DNA of 64,000 bases from Alcaligenes sp. SDU_A2 (GCF_038237375.1 NZ_CP151273.1:558001-622000), one strand, 5' to 3'. Counted from the first letter of the stretch, positions 34,201 through 42,287 are shown. The notes: generated by a model not told the origin, from the sequence alone. Translations and numbers: made by a program.

Positions 34201-37200
34201 TCGGAGTCGATGCCCTGGCCGTTTTTGCCGGTCAGTACATTGGCAGTGTCGGTCGTCGCGCCCGGCAGTACCGTGTTGGTGTCGGGTTGCGCGACGGGTG
34301 CGTCGTTGACGCTGGTAACCGTAATGCCGATTTTATGTGTTTCGTTGGACCATGACGTGGTCGGTCCGAGCCCTAACTGGTGCCTGGCGTTGGCACTGTT
34401 GCTAGTGTCCATGGTAGAGCTGCCGTCGCCGGCACGGATGATCAGCTTGCCGGGTTCGCCATGGAAATTGGCGGCGGGTACGAAACGGATCTGCGCCGAG
34501 CTGTTAAAGATCAGGGCCGTGTTGTTGCCCAGGCCGGCAGTAGGAATGGTGATCCAACTGCCGCCGTCCTGGATCTGCCATTGTCCCTGGCTTGCATCGT
34601 AGCCGTCCGAGCCGACGATGGCGATGTAGCTGAAGTCCGTGCTTGTGTTGCCGCCATTGGCCGCGCTCTGGTCGTCGCGCGCATCCGAGTAGCCGAAATC
34701 CAGATCCTTGATAGTCTTAGGGGTGGACGTCGTATCTTCAGCCACGGAGTCCAGGCTGACATCTTTGCTGATGGTGGGCCGGTCGTTCTGGGACGAGACG
34801 CGCACCTCGAAGCTTTGCTGCTCGACCCCTGCGGTGCCGCTGCCGGGCAGGGCAGTATCGGTCACCTTCATGCTGATCGACGCGCCCAGGCCGTTCGGCT
34901 TGGCAGGATCGGTGTGCAGATCGGCATTGGCCTGGAATTGCAGGTTTTTCAACAAGGCATTGATATTGGTCTTGTTGCCGACCAGTTTGTAGGTGTCGCC
35001 GACCTTGGCGATCTGGACGCCGTCCTTGGTCTGGGGCAGGCTGCCGGTGACATTGGCAAAGCTCAGCGTGCCTTGGGTGGCGCTCAGCTCGACCGTAAAC
35101 TGGCTGCCGAAATCGTCTGTGTCGGCAATCTGCAAGAACTGGCCGTTCGTGTCTTTGACCAGCGTTGCCGTGTCTTCGGTCACCGTGATCGGGCCATTTC
35201 CCACGATGGTGGGTTTGTCGTTGGTGCCCGAGACGTTGATGTCTTTGGTGGCCTGATGGATGTTGAACAGGCCGGGCAGTGTGCTGTCTGTGGCTTGCCA
35301 GGTGCGGCTGCTGTCCACAGTGCTGACGCCGTTGGGCGAATTGCTGTCTGGGTTGACCAGGCCGCCGTTGGCTCCGCCGGTCAGCGTGCCGGTATTGGTG
35401 CCGGGATCGACCTGGTGGTTGCGGTCATCCACGATGACCTGCAACTTATAGGTCGCGTTGGCATCGCCGGAGAACTTGGCCTGCAAGGAGGCCAGTTTGG
35501 CATTGATTTGCTCAATCGTGCCGAACAGCTCCACGAAGCCGTTCTCGACCGTGCTGTCGTCTGTGCCCAGACGGAACTGGATGTCCTGGCCGTCGTGGGA
35601 GGTGACGACTGTGCCGTGCGCATCCGTAAAGCGGACGACGACGCGGACCTGCAGATTGGTATTGTTGGCCGTTCCCTGGATGTCGCTCGTGTCCGCAATG
35701 CCGCCGATGTTCAGACCCACGAAACCGTTGCCGCCCAGATCGACCTTGCCGCCGATCGTGATGCCGGGTTTGTCGTTGACGGGGATAACCGTAAAGGCGA
35801 TGGATTCGCTGACGACATTGGCGCTGGCCGAGTCCGCCAACTGTGTATTGTCCTCCTGGACGCTGACGGTAAGGCTGGCCGGGCCGTGGTAGTTGGCCTG
35901 GCCCTTGAAGGTAACACCGGCATCCAGCATGGCTTGCAACTGTGCGTGGGAACCCTGGAACACATACTTGCCGTTGCTGTCCGAAATCAGCCTTGCGCCG
36001 CTGGTGTTCTTGAAGCTGAGGGTGCCATTGCCTGCTTCCAGAGTCAGGCGCATTTCGCTGCCGAAGGTCGTGGACTCGACATCGGTAATGACAATGCGGT
36101 CCTTCTCGGCGCTGAACTCGTAGCCCACATCCTCGTATACCTCGGTCGGAGCCGGCGGCAGGGTGATGGTGGAGGGGTTGTTGTGCCGGCTGGCCCACAA
36201 GTCCACGGTGCGGGAGCTGATGTTCTCCGACCCGGTTGGAACTGTGGCGGAAGCCCAGTCGTACTTTTGGTCGTCGATGGGCTTGGGCGGCAGGGTAGGC
36301 GTGCCGGGTTGATTTCTGTCGCCGCCGTTGGCCTTGCCGGTCAATTGGCCCTGCTCGTTGCGCAGGCGGTCATCGGCGATGATTTCCAGCTTGTACGCCT
36401 TGTTCTGGTCGCCGTCGAATTTGACGCTCAGGGTCGACAGGGCATTGTTGACATCGGCCAGCTTGCCTTGCAGCACCAGATAGGTGCCATTGCCGTCCCT
36501 GCCTGCTACGATCAGCGACGAGCCCGCGCGCAGCGCAAGGGTCACGCCTGTGTAGTCGGTAATGGGTGTGCCGTTGCTGTCTTGCAGACGTACCACGACC
36601 TGCACGAAGTCTTCCACCAACTGGCCGCCGTCGTTCAGATCTTTGTCGCCGACGGATATGCCGGGCACAGGCGTTGGGTTGTTGGCGTCGGTGACGCGGA
36701 TGGGGCCGCCCGGCAGGGAGACGGTCGGGGCATCGTTGGTCGGGCGGGAATAGATGTGAAATTCCGTGCCCGGCAGCTCTTTAGCACCGTCGGCCAGGGT
36801 AAAGACGAAACGGTCTATCGGTCCGCTTTGGTTGGCCGGTACTTCACGGCCCATGTGTGCGTAGTGAATGCGACCATTGTTCACGTCGTCCTGGGTAAAC
36901 GACGAACCTACGTCCAGGTAGGTGATCGAACCATCGGCACCTTTGTAATACAGGCGGCCCTGGGCGGGTTTTTCGGTAATGGTGTATTGCACCTGGCGGG
37001 CCGACGAGTCCGGGTCGTAGGCGTGCAGATTGCCTGATCCGATCTGGATGGAGCCGCCCTCGTCCACGGTCACAGGCTTGTTGCGCCCCTGGTTGTCGCC
37101 GGCGGGAGTGCTGGCCTGATTGTTGCCGTCGTTGTAGTCGGTTGTGCCACCGGAGCCGAGCTGGCCGGGGCCGGGAATGCGGGGGCCGTCATTGGTGCCC

Positions 37201-40007
37201 ACGATTTCGATGTTGACCCTGGCCAGGCCGCTTTCGGCACCACGATTGTCGATGGTCTTGATATCGAAAGAATCGGCGGTGTTTTCTTTGCCGTCATGGC
37301 TGTACTTCAGGCCGCTGCTGCCATCGGCATGGACTTTGAAAACGGTCTTGTTATCGATGTCTTGCTGGGTTACCTGACGGGTGACGTTGTGCTCATCGGT
37401 ATAGGTCAGGAAGCCGTTTACCGGCAGGCGCGTAATGATGTAATGCAGTGGCCGCTTTGCGTCGTGGTTCACCGCCATGTTCTTGTTGGGGTCGTTCGGG
37501 TCCAGCGCGCCGTCAAAGGTTTGGCCTTCGAACTTGGAGCCGCTGTTGGCGTCGTCCGCATCGGAAAAGCCGACGATGCCCAGATCAATCACTTTATCCT
37601 GCGTGCCTTCCTTGATCACCACGTGCTTGCTGCCGCCGATTTCAGGGGCGTCATTGACCGGGGTGATGTAGATGTCGTAAGTAAAGGGTGCATCGGTCAC
37701 CAGACCCGTGCCGTAGCCGGGGGCCGAGACTTGCAGATTCAGGCGTGCCAAGAAGTTCTCGGAACCGTCGTGCTTGAAGGTGATCCGACCCTGGTTGATG
37801 TCGTCCTGGGTGAAGGTGTCGTATTGATCCAGGGGAACGCCGTCGCGCATCAGCATTCCGTTCCAGCCATTGCCCCACTGTTCGCGCAAGGCGGCGTCTG
37901 CGCCAAAGCCCAGGCCCAGAATCGTGTAGATGATGTCCTTGGGGGGAATGTCAAAGGTCTTTCCGCCGGGCAGCGTGACCGTAGCGGTATGCAATAGGGT
38001 GTCGTTGCGGATCTCGACCGTTCCGCCTTCGGGTACGGTAGAGCTGCCTACGTTAGCCAGGTCTTTGCCGCTATGGCCGATGTTCTTGTCAATGTCGGGG
38101 GTCACGCCGTCAATGGCATCCGTCGTCCCCTTGCCCATATCGGTGTTCAGTCCGATATGAAAGCGGTGTTCCGTCAGGGTGGCATTGGCACCGGGACCGT
38201 CATAGCTGCCGCCGGGACGGGTATAAGGCTGGCCGTTTTCATCCCAAAAAACCGAGACGGTGTTGTCCACCACATTGAAGCGGAAGGAGTCGGTCCAGTC
38301 GGGTGGCGTGTTTGCGGCGGCGGCGGAGGTCTGGACGAACTGCACGCGTCCGGCATTGATGTCGTCCTGGGTGAAGGTTGCGCCTACGCCCAGACGGATA
38401 CGCGACCCGTCCACGGTCAGCACCAGTGCGCCGTGCTCGGGCAGTTGGGTGACGACATAGGTAATCAGGCCAGGGGCTGTGTCGCTGTCGGCAAAGGCCA
38501 GCAGGTTCTGGTCCAGGGTCAGGGTGTAATTGCCATCGGTCTGGCCTGCCTGGTCCACGACCGAGGGGGCACCCACAGGCTGGGAGCCGGCATTGACCGT
38601 CAGGCTAGGGTCGTCGTTGATGGGACGCACGGCGATGTTGACATCGCTGGTGGCCCTGCTGATCGCGGCTTCGCCGGCCCCGCCGCCCGAGTCTTCGATG
38701 GTGATCGAGAACGTCACGTTCTGGCTGCCTGGCTCGCCCGCGTCGGCCTGGTAGGTCAGCAGAGCGCGGTCCGCATAGTTGATGCGCTGGCCGGCAACGA
38801 CCTTTTGGCCATTGAAATACAGTTCGCCCCTGGCCGGCAAGGAGTTGATCGTGATGAACATCGGGTCATTCGGGTCGCCGCCGTGGGTGGCTGTGATGCT
38901 GCTGCCGACCGACGCAATATCCTGGGCATTCCAGGGCTGGCCTTCCCGGGCTACTGCATCCCGGCCCGTGATCACGACAGGCTGGTTGACTGGAATGATG
39001 TTCAGATTGACCGTCAACGAGGCCGAATCGGCCTGCGGCGTGGCGCCGTCGTTGGCGCTCAGCTTGAAGGTGTCGGACAGGTTCTGCGCATCGCCCTTGG
39101 CGGTGTGGACATATTTGATCTTGCCGTCCAGCACGTCCTGGTGCGTGAAGATGGAGCCTTCGCCCAGGCGCTTGCCGGTCAGGGAGGCGGCGTCGCCGGT
39201 CAGGATCAGATAGCCGTGCTGGCTTTCGGCCTGGATGCGGTAAATGATTTGCTCGGGCGACTGCGCCCCTGCGTTGACTTCGCGGTCAACGGCATTGAGC
39301 AAGGTGGCATTCAGCGTGGTGATACTGCCTTCGACCACGTTGCTGGTGACGGTGTCGGTGGGCTGGCCTTGGCCGTCTTGGAACTGCACCGGCGCGTTGG
39401 TCGGGTTGATGTTGACCTGAAGCGTGGCGGTGTCCGACTTGCCGCCGGCGTCCACGCGCACGGTAATCATGGCAGAGACCGCATCGGTGCCGATCTCATG
39501 GTTTTGTGCGGACTGGAAGCGCAAGTTTTGCAGCCAGGCGTTGGCGTCGGCTTGCGTGCCGGTAAAGCTGACCGATGCGCTGTCTCCATTGAGCGTGCCC
39601 AAGGCGGGCTTGTCGATGCTGACCGTGACGGTTACCGGGTCTGTTGCCCCCACACCGGAAACGGACAGCCAATCGAGGCGAACCGTGTCCGCATCGGGTT
39701 TATTCAGCGGGCTGTGCTCGGCAACCTCCAGCAGTGGCGGTGCTTGATTGTTAATGACAGGGTTGGACTGCGGCGCGCCAAAGGCCCGCAGCGCTGGAGT
39801 CTGCTCGTTAGGGGCCGGATTTTCATTGGGCTGCGCGGCTGCGGCCTGGCGGTTCTGATCCGGCTCGGCCTGGTGATCGGCGGTGGCGACCATTGCGCCG
39901 TCAAACAGCGTCCGGGTTTCCAAAGCCAGCAATGAGCTGCGAGCTGAAAATAGTTGTTTCTTTTTATTTTTGAATGCAACTTGGCTGGGGCGACGACGTT
40001 GAGTCAT
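31215..40007 (-). CDS. Giant repeat adhesin with N-terminal LEPR-type motif
   Basis: A 2930-residue surface protein, first gene of the secretion operon. Residues 1-26 are basic (RRRPSQVAFKNKKKQLF); residues 27-43 read LALETRTLFDGAMVATA, a variant of the LEPRxLL/LEPRILFDAA motif found at the start of many giant bacterial surface proteins. The middle holds many CSPG/cadherin-3-like repeats, recognisable by FTQDDINxGRIxFxHxG and VxEGGxxxI elements. Residues about 1900-2720 alternate VCBS-type and putative-Ig modules. The last 210 residues lack repeats and contain no RTX nonapeptides. I see no cysteine. No Sec-type signal peptide is evident, and the upstream ribosome site is weak. Export is probably by the neighbouring HlyD/TolC/M50 proteins. 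Confidence 0.88.
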   Translation of the reverse strand: MTQRRRPSQVAFKNKKKQLFSARSSLLALETRTLFDGAMVATADHQAEPDQNRQAAAAQPNENPAPNEQTPALRAFGAPQSNPVINNQAPPLLEVAEHSPLNKPDADTVRLDWLSVSGVGATDPVTVTVSIDKPALGTLNGDSASVSFTGTQADANAWLQNLRFQSAQNHEIGTDAVSAMITVRVDAGGKSDTATLQVNINPTNAPVQFQDGQGQPTDTVTSNVVEGSITTLNATLLNAVDREVNAGAQSPEQIIYRIQAESQHGYLILTGDAASLTGKRLGEGSIFTHQDVLDGKIKYVHTAKGDAQNLSDTFKLSANDGATPQADSASLTVNLNIIPVNQPVVITGRDAVAREGQPWNAQDIASVGSSITATHGGDPNDPMFITINSLPARGELYFNGQKVVAGQRINYADRALLTYQADAGEPGSQNVTFSITIEDSGGGAGEAAISRATSDVNIAVRPINDDPSLTVNAGSQPVGAPSVVDQAGQTDGNYTLTLDQNLLAFADSDTAPGLITYVVTQLPEHGALVLTVDGSRIRLGVGATFTQDDINAGRVQFVQTSAAAANTPPDWTDSFRFNVVDNTVSVFWDENGQPYTRPGGSYDGPGANATLTEHRFHIGLNTDMGKGTTDAIDGVTPDIDKNIGHSGKDLANVGSSTVPEGGTVEIRNDTLLHTATVTLPGGKTFDIPPKDIIYTILGLGFGADAALREQWGNGWNGMLMRDGVPLDQYDTFTQDDINQGRITFKHDGSENFLARLNLQVSAPGYGTGLVTDAPFTYDIYITPVNDAPEIGGSKHVVIKEGTQDKVIDLGIVGFSDADDANSGSKFEGQTFDGALDPNDPNKNMAVNHDAKRPLHYIITRLPVNGFLTYTDEHNVTRQVTQQDIDNKTVFKVHADGSSGLKYSHDGKENTADSFDIKTIDNRGAESGLARVNIEIVGTNDGPRIPGPGQLGSGGTTDYNDGNNQASTPAGDNQGRNKPVTVDEGGSIQIGSGNLHAYDPDSSARQVQYTITEKPAQGRLYYKGADGSITYLDVGSSFTQDDVNNGRIHYAHMGREVPANQSGPIDRFVFTLADGAKELPGTEFHIYSRPTNDAPTVSLPGGPIRVTDANNPTPVPGISVGDKDLNDGGQLVEDFVQVVVRLQDSNGTPITDYTGVTLALRAGSSLIVAGRDGNGTYLVLQGKLADVNNALSTLSVKFDGDQNKAYKLEIIADDRLRNEQGQLTGKANGGDRNQPGTPTLPPKPIDDQKYDWASATVPTGSENISSRTVDLWASRHNNPSTITLPPAPTEVYEDVGYEFSAEKDRIVITDVESTTFGSEMRLTLEAGNGTLSFKNTSGARLISDSNGKYVFQGSHAQLQAMLDAGVTFKGQANYHGPASLTVSVQEDNTQLADSASANVVSESIAFTVIPVNDKPGITIGGKVDLGGNGFVGLNIGGIADTSDIQGTANNTNLQVRVVVRFTDAHGTVVTSHDGQDIQFRLGTDDSTVENGFVELFGTIEQINAKLASLQAKFSGDANATYKLQVIVDDRNHQVDPGTNTGTLTGGANGGLVNPDSNSPNGVSTVDSSRTWQATDSTLPGLFNIHQATKDINVSGTNDKPTIVGNGPITVTEDTATLVKDTNGQFLQIADTDDFGSQFTVELSATQGTLSFANVTGSLPQTKDGVQIAKVGDTYKLVGNKTNINALLKNLQFQANADLHTDPAKPNGLGASISMKVTDTALPGSGTAGVEQQSFEVRVSSQNDRPTISKDVSLDSVAEDTTSTPKTIKDLDFGYSDARDDQSAANGGNTSTDFSYIAIVGSDGYDASQGQWQIQDGGSWITIPTAGLGNNTALIFNSSAQIRFVPAANFHGEPGKLIIRAGDGSSTMDTSNSANARHQLGLGPTTSWSNETHKIGITVTSVNDAPVAQPDTNTVLPGATTDTANVLTGKNGQGIDSDVDGDTLTVTGVVIGEATDIDTVTGNVGTPLTGTYGTLTLNPDGTYTYTANNDDTLRALKAGEKVEDVFSYAISDGNGGVDYTTLTITINGQNDAPDTVGTLPDKTGVDASAIVDIPTAGGFKDVDPGDTLTYSATGLPSGLTIDTATGIISGTPDKDASQGGTDGVYTITVTANDGKGGTVDQTFKITITNPGPGAVADTNTVNAGQSTGIENVITGKGGAGIDTDPDGDALTVTGVITGTDINAVTGTVGSGNVGSALTGTYGTLTLNPDGTYTYVADQQAATALGKGQTGTDIFTYAIGDGEGGTAYTTLTITINGQNEAPVVSQPLPPSSGVDNTPITPIPTAPGFTDVDTGDTLTYTATDLPPGLTIDPNTGIISGTPDKDASQGKTPGNPDGTYTVTVTVTDQEGEQVSQTITITITNPPPVATADTNAVTAGSSVGANVITGKGGAGIDTDPDGDALTVTGVITGTDINAVTGNVGSALTGTYGTLTLNPDGTYTYIADQAAAKALLEGQSGTETFTYAISDGEGGTAYTTLTITVSRPNDAPIVVAPLPPREGVDNSPITPIDTSTGFTDVNTNDTLTYTATDLPPGLVMDPNTGIISGTPDKDASQGKTPGNPDGVYTVTVTVNDGKGGTTSQTVQITIANPPPVAQPDRGSVQADATLTVGSSQGVIQSNDSDPDGDPLKVIGVVTGQAGSTDAVGTGNVGSALTGTYGTLVLNPDGSYTYVADQQASKTLRAGETVRDVFTYAISDGNGGTAYATLTIEVTGISRAEPLPPLPVPPATRDVQPATDFNRPLDSILRDQRMLTDPPSVWFPDDIGHPVVNLGIPLHPIVYVETAVEAGQLERETQDALARIGARTLNDLGDSQLSDNHAGLGMDPTIYVRHPVAQSQAERHVHELMVRNQPVQTGLHGHPPVLDNVYDATLANNVPVQGDANAPATPWQTSTPRPGTAAGASSFARQLQEHAISNPVEQNLAALATDATSPNQSN
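31880..34330 (-). repeat. Long DNA-level tandem repeats (~680 bp) in the adhesin gene
   Basis: Four successive copies of a roughly 228-codon unit, each a VCBS-like module (GTYGTLTLNPDGTYTY core) followed by an Ig-like module (GLxxDxxTGIISGTPDKDASQG core; three copies). The same stretch on the plus strand begins near 32053, 32737, 33415 and 34102, giving steps of 684, 678 and 687 bp. Parts of neighbouring copies are almost identical at the DNA level, pointing to recent duplication or homogenisation and to a likely site of length variation. Confidence 0.85.
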
Positions 40008-40428
40008 AACGGAAATAGGTCCACGGTAAGAGTGCGTGCGACCGCAGCGTCTGAGCGGGGACTTAGCCCGGACAGAGGCGCGGATGGGCCGCGTAGCGAG
40101 GGGACAAAGTAGTCATATGCTTCGACCGGGGGCCTATTCCTTAATTACAAATTGAATAAGTCCCCGTCAGATGGGAAGCAATTATTGCATTTACGAAGCC
40201 GTAACTTACAGGAAGATGAACGACATTCCTGTGTCATTCATTTCAAATTGAAACATAAATAATTGCAAATTTACGATATTTTCGTCTATTTTTATCTATC
40301 TTTCAATAATTGCTTGTTATATTCGCTTAATTTCTATTATTTGTAATTAAACGCGAAGACGGAAAGCGGGTTTTTCTTTGCTTTAATTGACGTTTCAAAT
40401 CGCCATTTGTGGCTTTTTGTTTCGTCGT
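40008..40428. promoter_or_regulatory. 421-bp AT-rich region upstream of the adhesin operon
   Basis: The only gene-free stretch over 300 bp. The half next to the adhesin (40008-40140) is GC-rich like the genome; 40140-40420 is strongly AT-rich (TTTTATCTATCTTTCAATAA and similar), unlike its neighbours. It contains the nested inverted repeats listed separately and a TTTCAAATTGAAA palindrome at 40241-40253. No convincing coding frame is visible. It must hold the promoter of the 14.6-kb adhesin operon and looks suited to nucleoid-protein or regulator binding. Confidence 0.65.
40141..40350. repeat. Two nested inverted 12-mers with a common centre
   Basis: TTAATTACAAAT (40141-40152) is exactly repeated in inverse at 40339-40350. 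AAGCAATTATTG (40176-40187) is exactly repeated in inverse at 40304-40315. Both pairs have their centre at 40245.5, so each side carries the composite TTAATTACAAAT-N23-AAGCAATTATTG, facing the other. Sequence between the matching blocks is not conserved. It may be paired operators or remains of a decayed inverted-repeat element. Confidence 0.7.
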
Positions 40429-40656
40429 TTAGTGGGTGGATGTATCGTCAGCGTCAGGCAGGTATTCCAGCAGATCGCCAGGCTGGCATTCCAGAACCCG
40501 GCATAGTTTTTCTAGTGTTTCAAAGCGTATGCCCTTGACCTTGCCGGACTTGAGCAAGGATAGATTCTGTTCGGAAATGCCGATTTCCTGGGCCAGTTGG
40601 CGGGCTTTCATTTTGCGCAGAGCAAGAACGACGTCCAGGCGGATTACGATGGTCAT
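40429..40656 (-). CDS. Small XRE-family (Cro/CI-type) regulator
   Basis: A 75-residue protein consisting of one helix-turn-helix domain (LAQEIGISEQNLSLLKSGKVKGIRFETLEKLCRVLECQPGDLLEY, in parts). This type, related to YozG/HipB-like short regulators, is commonly encoded next to DUF2975 membrane proteins, exactly as here. The start is ATG 40656, 4 bp after the stop of the DUF2975 gene; a TTG at 40668 is less likely. The stop lies 421 bp before the adhesin start on the same strand, so it might also influence the adhesin promoter, though nothing shows this directly. Confidence 0.85.
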   Translation of the reverse strand: MTIVIRLDVVLALRKMKARQLAQEIGISEQNLSLLKSGKVKGIRFETLEKLCRVLECQPGDLLEYLPDADDTSTH

Positions 40657-40660
40657 AGTG

Positions 40661-41278
40661 TCAGACAAAACGGCTGTTTTCTTCGCCGACCCGGGCCGCT
40701 TCCACCATGACCCAGGACAGCACCCACATAAACATACCCAGGCTCAGGAGCATGATGTCGCTCAGGTTCAGGATGATGATATGGATTTGGCGCTCGGGTG
40801 GGTTGGTGGCAGTCAGGGCAAGGGCGGTCAAGGTTTTGGAAAGGGGAAAGGTAATGCCAAAGCCGGTGACCAGACTGGCAATGCTGCGCAGGCGCATGGC
40901 ATTGAGCAGCGTCAGCACATGACCGTGCCGGAAGCTGTCGAGCATGTGCCTGGCGTGGTTGATGCTGCGGATCAGCAGCAGGGCGGGCACCAGTGTGATG
41001 ACAAAACCCACCAATCTGTACAGGGGAGAGGTATTTAGCCAGTGGGCCTGTTCTGCGGGCAAGTCCAGATAGGTTGTCAGATCTGGCAGAAACTCGCTGC
41101 TTGGCAGCCACAAGCCAATGCTGCCCATGCCCAGAAGGATGCTGATCAGCAGGAAAAACCAGCGCGCCCAGGTCGCAACGTGTGTAATGGTTTGCTGTGA
41201 GCTGCCTGTCAGGCAGGCAGTGGGGGGCCACTCGGGAGGGGGTGAGGGGCAGGGCATATGCAGGTTCCAGAAAGCCAT
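40661..41278 (-). CDS. DUF2975-family membrane protein
   Basis: A 205-residue protein with about four membrane segments (ARWFFLLISILLGMGSIGLWL; YRLVGFVITLVPALLLI; IASLVTGFGITFPLSKTLTALAL; and a final IIILNLSDIMLLSLGMFMWVLSWVMVEAARV, of which family proteins share the end). The ending MVEAARVGEEN is typical of DUF2975, whose function is unknown. It is followed after 4 bp by the XRE regulator gene, the usual partner. It is a paralogue of the protein encoded immediately upstream at 41359-42069. ATG 41278 or ATG 41260 could be the start. Confidence 0.8.
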   Translation of the reverse strand: MAFWNLHMPCPSPPPEWPPTACLTGSSQQTITHVATWARWFFLLISILLGMGSIGLWLPSSEFLPDLTTYLDLPAEQAHWLNTSPLYRLVGFVITLVPALLLIRSINHARHMLDSFRHGHVLTLLNAMRLRSIASLVTGFGITFPLSKTLTALALTATNPPERQIHIIILNLSDIMLLSLGMFMWVLSWVMVEAARVGEENSRFV

Positions 41279-41358
41279 GGTGCGAATACCTTCTTGCTTC
41301 TTGGTCAGCCCAGGGCAGGAGGGGATCGTTATCGCGCCCTTGCGAACCGGGTGTATTG

Positions 41359-42069
41359 TTAGATAAAGCTATTGTTTTCTTCGATGACTCGCGCCGCTTC
41401 CACCATTGCCCAGGAAAGCAGCCAAAGGAACAGGCCCAGACCCAACAGCATGACATCCGGAATAGCCAGGTAAAGGGAGTGGATTTGTTGTTCAGGAGGG
41501 TTGTTGATGGTTAGGGCGAAGGCAATGACCGCAGAGGACATGGGGAACGCGACGCCGAACGCAGCCACCAGTCCGGCGATGCTGCGCAGGCGCATGGCAT
41601 TGAGCAAAGTCAGCACATAGCCGTGTGTAAAGCTGGCCAGAATGTGGCGCGCATGGCTCAAGCTGCGCAGTAACAGCAAGAAAGGTACCAGGGTAAAAAC
41701 AAAACCGACCAGGCGATACACCATAGACGTATCCAGCCAGCTGACTTGTTCGGGGGTGAGCGCCAGAAAGGCGACCATAGCGAGCATGAAGTCTTCCTGG
41801 GAGAGGGTAAAGGTTGACTCCAAGGCAAGATATATAGGCGATGTGCTCAGGCTTTGGATGAACTCTGGAGAGAACTGCAAAGAGGTCATCAGAGAGAGAA
41901 AAAAATCTTTCTGAGGAATCCAAAGGCCAATGACGCCCAGCCACAGCAGGGCGCTGATCAGGTATAGCAACCAACGGCCCAGGGTTGCGGCGCGTGCGAT
42001 GCGCTGCTGCGGCCGGCCGGTCAGTTGTATGCCTAATTGAGTTTCAGCGGTGGGAAGGAACGAGGGCAT
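41359..42069 (-). CDS. Second DUF2975-family membrane protein
   Basis: A 236-residue paralogue of the downstream protein. Shared stretches are YRLVGFVFTLVPFLLLLRSLSHARHIL, VLTLLNAMRLRSIAGLV and the ending LLSWAMVEAARVIEEN. It has an extra segment of about 30 residues in the first loop (LESTFTLSQEDFMLAMVAFLALTPEQ), which partly repeats the preceding sequence pattern SLSTSPIY/WLDTSMVY and so looks like an internal duplication. The gene pair plus XRE regulator may be one transcript, with 80 bp between the two membrane genes. Function unknown. Confidence 0.78.
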   Translation of the reverse strand: MPSFLPTAETQLGIQLTGRPQQRIARAATLGRWLLYLISALLWLGVIGLWIPQKDFFLSLMTSLQFSPEFIQSLSTSPIYLALESTFTLSQEDFMLAMVAFLALTPEQVSWLDTSMVYRLVGFVFTLVPFLLLLRSLSHARHILASFTHGYVLTLLNAMRLRSIAGLVAAFGVAFPMSSAVIAFALTINNPPEQQIHSLYLAIPDVMLLGLGLFLWLLSWAMVEAARVIEENNSFI

Positions 42070-42241
42070 GGGTGTTCTGTCTGGAGAATGTCGAGATAGA
42101 GCCGCGTAGCGATTGTATGCGTAAACTTATTGCATCACAATAAATTTTTAACGCATGATGTGATTGCAAATCGGTGCTCTGTCTTTGTTCTTTTCGGCTT
42201 GCAATTGCAGCGCCTGGGACGCTGGCGGCGTTGGGCTTACG

Positions 42242-42287
42242 TATAATAAAGAGCCTTCCTAAGCCTGGTTGCTTGCCGGGCTTTTTT
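42242..42287 (+). promoter_or_regulatory. TATAAT box and leader terminator (possible attenuator) before the helicase
   Basis: A perfect -10 box TATAAT (42242-42247) without a clear -35 partner is followed 13 bp later by an intrinsic terminator: 8-bp stem AAGCCTGG/CCGGGCTT (42261-42268 with 42276-42283, one G-U pair), 7-base loop and six T residues (42282-42287). The upstream gene points away, so this terminator cannot serve it. It would end a very short RNA or act as an attenuator in the leader of the helicase gene. Confidence 0.5.

Noticed and set aside
31880-34330. Repeats considered as a CRISPR array
   Set aside because: Units are about 680 bp, coding and in frame; there are no short repeats with unique spacers and no cas genes.
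31224-39935. Long plus-strand open frames (up to 937 codons) across the adhesin gene
   Set aside because: They mirror the codon pattern of the repeat adhesin and repeat with the same period; no family signature or ribosome site supports them.
25350-40007. Classical type I (ABC/RTX) secretion
   Set aside because: No ATPase with Walker motifs is encoded in the operon, and I see no GGxGxD repeats in the adhesin.
40141-40350. Inverted repeats considered as ends of an insertion sequence
   Set aside because: Only about 210 bp with no transposase; the arms match only in two blocks. A decayed miniature element remains possible but is not shown.
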